This document shows, piece after piece, positions 5,604-7,961 of a stretch of 7,961 nt of DNA. Source of the DNA: Actinomycetota bacterium (GTDB taxonomy: Bacteria > Actinomycetota > Actinomycetes > S36-B12); NCBI GenBank assembly GCA_009726075.1, contig WLND01000059.1, positions 1 through 7,961 of the forward strand. Reading direction: 5' to 3'. Each line of letters begins with the position of its first letter. The stretch's first letter is position 1. The notes below the pieces were generated by a model that did no database searches, was not told the origin of the DNA, and saw only the letters and a program-made list of their open reading frames with translations. Position numbers and translations under genes: made by a program.

Positions 5604-7878
5604 CCCGGTAGGCGTCGTACACGCCCTCGACGTTGCGCACGGCCTTGATGACCGACCCCATGTGCTTGGGGTCGGCCATCTCGAAGGTGAAGCGCGACAG
5701 GGCGATGCGATCGCGCGAGGTTGTCACCGACGCACTGAGGATGTTCACGTGCATGTCGGAGAGTGCACGCGTGACGTCGCTGAGCAGTCGAGCTCGGTCG
5801 AGCGCCTCGACCTGAATATTCACCAGGAACATGCTCGTGGCGGTCGGTGCCCAGGTCACCTCGACAAAACGGTCGGGCTCGCTGCGCAGACCCGGAACGT
5901 TTGCGCAGTCATCTCGGTGCACTGACACGCCGGACCCGCGGGTCACGAACCCGAGAATCGCGTCGCCGGGCACCGGCGTGCAGCACTTCGCAAGCTTGAC
6001 CCACACGTCATCGACGCCCTTGACGACCACGCCGACGTCGGTCGACGTGCGTGACCGCTGTCGCTGGAAGGTGGCAGGGATGAGGGCGTCGGCCGCGTCG
6101 TCGGCCGCCTCGTCGGGCCCCCCAGCGGCCTCGACCAAGCGTTGGATCACCGTTGCTGCCGAGACCCGGCCCTCCCCCACCGAGGCGTACAGCGCCGAGA
6201 CGTCGATCTGGTGAAGATCAAGGGCGATGGACGTGAGGGCCTGATTCGTCATCATTCGTTGCAGGGGCAGCCCTTGCTTACGCATCGCGCGGACGATGGA
6301 ATCCTTGCCCGTCTCTATCGCCTCGTCACGTCGCTCGCGCGAGAACCAGGCCTTGATCTTGCTCTTGGCTCGCGCTGAAGCGACGAACCCCAACCAGTCA
6401 CGGCTGGGCCCGGCACCGTCGGCCTTCGAGGTGAAGATCTCGATCACATCACCATTGGTCAGCTGGGACTCGAGGGGCACGAGCTTGCCGTTGACTCGCG
6501 CCCCGACGCACCGATGGCCGACGTCTGTGTGGACCGAGTACGCGAAATCAACCGGTGTCGCACCCGTGGCCAATGCCACGACATCGCCCTTCGGAGTGAA
6601 GACAAACACCTCCGACGAGCCCAGGTCATAGCGGAGGGCATCCATGAACTCGTCCGGATCCTCGGTTTCGCGCTGCCACTCCATGAGTTGCCGGAGCCAC
6701 CCGAAGTCATCCGGACCGGTCTTTCCTCCGACATCCTGCTTATAACGCCAATGGGCTGCCACGCCGAACTCCGCGGCCCGGTGCATCTCGTGGGTTCGGA
6801 TCTGCAATTCGACCGGCTTGCCGTCAGGTCCGATGACCGTCGTGTGCAGCGACTGGTACATGTTGAACTTCGGCATGGCGATGAAGTCCTTGAAGCGGCC
6901 CGGCACCGGGCTCCACTTCGCGTGGATCACCCCGAGCGCCCCGTAGCAGTCCCTGACGCTGTCAACGAGAATGCGCACGCCCACAAGGTCGTAGATGTCG
7001 GCGAAGTCGCGGCCCCGGACGATCATTTTCTGGTAGACCGAGTAGTAGTGCTTCGGCCGTCCCGTGACATCGGCCTTCACCTTGCTCGCCCGGAGATCGG
7101 CCTCTATCTCCTCAAGCACCACCGACAGGTACTGGTCGCGCGAGGGCGCACGCTGCCCGACCAATCGCACGATCTCGTCGTACATCTTCGGGTAGAGGGT
7201 GGCGAAAGCCAGGTCTTCGAGTTCCCACTTGACTGCATTCATGCCCAAGCGGTGGGCCAACGGGGCGTAGATCTCAAGGGTTTCGCGCGCCTTAACCTGC
7301 TGCTTCTCCTCGGGCATCCACCGAAGGGTGCGCATGTTGTGCAGGCGGTCGGCGAGCTTGATCACCAGCACCCGAATATCGCGGGCCATCGCCACAACCA
7401 TCTTGCGCACCGTCTCGGATGCCGACGATTGGCCGTACTTCACCCGATCGAGCTTGGTCACCCCATCGACGAGCTGGGCAACCTCCTCACCGAAGTCCTC
7501 ACGAAGGGCGTCGATCGAGTAGCCGGTGTCCTCGACGGTGTCGTGGAGCAGTGCCGCCGCGAGCGTGGATCCGCTCATCCCGAGATCCGCCAGGATCGTC
7601 GCGACCGCGAGCGGGTGGGTGATGTACGCCTCGCCACTGCGGCGGCGCTGATCACGATGGAGGTACGCGGCCGTCTCGTACGCCCGCTCGATGAGCTTGG
7701 TATCGGATTTCGGGTGATACTGCCGCAGCGTGCGCAGCAGCGGCTCGAGTTCTGGGTGCAGCCTGCGCGGCCCAGCAAATCGCGCAATCCGGGACCTCAG
7801 TCCACCGGCATCAGGCGCCGTCGCAGTCGGAGGAGGGGTGTTCACCTGCTCCGACGTGGGTGGCGCCTGGTTTGACAC
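5599..7878 (-). CDS. rel: Bifunctional (p)ppGpp synthetase/hydrolase (Rel/RelA-SpoT homologue)
   Basis: Long-form stringent-response enzyme that makes (p)ppGpp from ATP and GDP/GTP when uncharged tRNA is in the ribosomal A site, and also degrades it. The protein is complete at 759 residues. After a Pro-rich tail (1-25) comes the HD hydrolase domain with His88, LLHDTVEDT (His112, Asp113, Glu116, Asp117) and LADRLHNMRT (Asp177, Asn181), so hydrolysis looks intact. The synthetase domain has YDLVGVRI (296-303), RFKD (328-331), YQSLHTTV (341-348) and ELQIRT with Glu357. The basic RxKD loop is that of bifunctional Rel, not the acidic ExDD of monofunctional RelA. TGS (about 424-484), helical, Cys-containing (Cys632, Cys633, His654, Cys658) and C-terminal ACT (about 684-759) domains follow. 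GTG 7878 is supported by AAGGAG five bases upstream. The stop lies in a hairpin shared with the converging gene. Confidence 0.97.
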   Translation of the reverse strand: MSNQAPPTSEQVNTPPPTATAPDAGGLRSRIARFAGPRRLHPELEPLLRTLRQYHPKSDTKLIERAYETAAYLHRDQRRRSGEAYITHPLAVATILADLGMSGSTLAAALLHDTVEDTGYSIDALREDFGEEVAQLVDGVTKLDRVKYGQSSASETVRKMVVAMARDIRVLVIKLADRLHNMRTLRWMPEEKQQVKARETLEIYAPLAHRLGMNAVKWELEDLAFATLYPKMYDEIVRLVGQRAPSRDQYLSVVLEEIEADLRASKVKADVTGRPKHYYSVYQKMIVRGRDFADIYDLVGVRILVDSVRDCYGALGVIHAKWSPVPGRFKDFIAMPKFNMYQSLHTTVIGPDGKPVELQIRTHEMHRAAEFGVAAHWRYKQDVGGKTGPDDFGWLRQLMEWQRETEDPDEFMDALRYDLGSSEVFVFTPKGDVVALATGATPVDFAYSVHTDVGHRCVGARVNGKLVPLESQLTNGDVIEIFTSKADGAGPSRDWLGFVASARAKSKIKAWFSRERRDEAIETGKDSIVRAMRKQGLPLQRMMTNQALTSIALDLHQIDVSALYASVGEGRVSAATVIQRLVEAAGGPDEAADDAADALIPATFQRQRSRTSTDVGVVVKGVDDVWVKLAKCCTPVPGDAILGFVTRGSGVSVHRDDCANVPGLRSEPDRFVEVTWAPTATSMFLVNIQVEALDRARLLSDVTRALSDMHVNILSASVTTSRDRIALSRFTFEMADPKHMGSVIKAVRNVEGVYDAYRV

Positions 7879-7883
7879 GTGGA

Positions 7884-7889
7884 CTCCTT
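7884..7889 (-). promoter_or_regulatory. Ribosome binding site of rel
   Basis: AAGGAG on the minus strand, five bases before GTG 7878. It is the strongest Shine-Dalgarno sequence in the window and fixes the GTG start. Confidence 0.75.
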
Positions 7890-7902
7890 GCGATCGCGCC
7901 TA

Positions 7903-7908
7903 AGTCTA
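7903..7908 (-). promoter_or_regulatory. Possible -10 element of a rel promoter
   Basis: TAGACT on the minus strand, identical to the hexamer before the cyclophilin gene. A start site about seven bases downstream (near 7896) would give a leader of roughly 17-18 bases carrying the AAGGAG. No good -35 is visible. With only 37 bases to the preceding stop codon, rel may also be read through from the gene upstream. Confidence 0.4.
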
Positions 7909-7915
7909 CGCTCGG

Positions 7916-7961
7916 TCAGGAATCCAGCAGCGCGCGTACGATGACACCGTCGTCCTCCAGG
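7916..7961 (-). CDS. C-terminal end of an upstream gene, possibly apt (adenine phosphoribosyltransferase)
   Basis: The minus strand from the window edge reads LEDDGVIVRALLDS and then TGA at 7918-7916, 37 bases before the rel start and in the same direction. Fourteen codons are too few to identify a family. In many actinobacteria apt lies directly upstream of rel (secD-secF-apt-rel), and the short hydrophobic VRALL ending would suit an Apt C-terminus. The name rests on gene order, not on a motif. Confidence 0.4.
   Translation of the reverse strand, partial: LEDDGVIVRALLDS

Noticed and set aside
6514..7875. A 453-codon open frame on the plus strand opposite rel
   Set aside because: It is fully antisense to a complete, motif-rich Rel protein, its translation shows no recognisable domain, and long antisense frames are expected in high-GC genes with strong third-position bias.
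7890..7897. GCGATCGC, the sequence of the cyanobacterial HIP1 palindrome, in the rel leader
   Set aside because: Only this one intergenic copy stood out, the gene content is actinobacterial, and an 8-bp GC-rich palindrome can occur by chance.
1..7961. A hidden mobile element, defence system, CRISPR array or RNA gene
   Set aside because: Coding genes of conserved housekeeping families fill almost the whole window, the gaps are at most 61 bases, and I saw no terminal repeats, spacer-repeat pattern, tRNA-like fold or integrase/transposase motif.

Overview
This is a compact housekeeping segment of a high-GC actinobacterial chromosome. Three things point to Actinobacteria: the gene order (apt?-rel-DUF349-cyclophilin-metallohydrolase-hisS-aspS), the membrane-anchored cyclophilin that closely resembles Mycobacterium PpiB (Rv2582), and TAnnnT-type -10 elements placed for leaderless transcription. 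The lineage below phylum level cannot be fixed from this window. I see no phage, transposon, CRISPR, toxin-antitoxin or defence locus, and no RNA gene.

Layout. Bases 1-3269 are a minus-strand operon read right to left: a GloC/YcbL-type metallo-beta-lactamase-fold hydrolase (2559-3269), histidyl-tRNA synthetase hisS (1273-2559) and aspartyl-tRNA synthetase aspS (1276 to beyond base 1, so its C-terminus is missing). The genes touch or overlap by 1-4 nt, so translation is probably coupled. A 48-bp divergent intergenic region (3270-3317) carries two back-to-back -10 hexamers. Each lies exactly 6 nt from a start codon, so both flanking genes look leaderless. On the plus strand follow a secreted, membrane-anchored cyclophilin-type peptidyl-prolyl isomerase (3318-4199) and a cytoplasmic, helical protein with three DUF349 repeats (4261-5568). 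These converge on a full-length bifunctional (p)ppGpp synthetase/hydrolase, rel (5599-7878, minus). A 10-bp-stem hairpin sits in the convergent junction and includes the rel stop codon. The last 46 bases hold the C-terminal 14 codons of another minus-strand gene, possibly apt judging only by the usual gene order. No gap without a gene exceeds 61 bp.

How it fits together. Two aminoacyl-tRNA synthetases sit near the stringent-response enzyme that senses uncharged tRNA on ribosomes. The AspRS carries residues (His31 and the RPAG loop, Gly77) that mark the non-discriminating class. This predicts that the organism makes Asn-tRNA(Asn) indirectly, through Asp-tRNA(Asn) and the GatCAB amidotransferase. 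The genes of least certain function are the metallohydrolase coupled to hisS and the DUF349 protein beside rel. No previously undescribed system is evident. The more interesting signals are the paired leaderless promoters, the AspRS specificity residues, a double CxxC in HisRS and the stop-codon hairpin.
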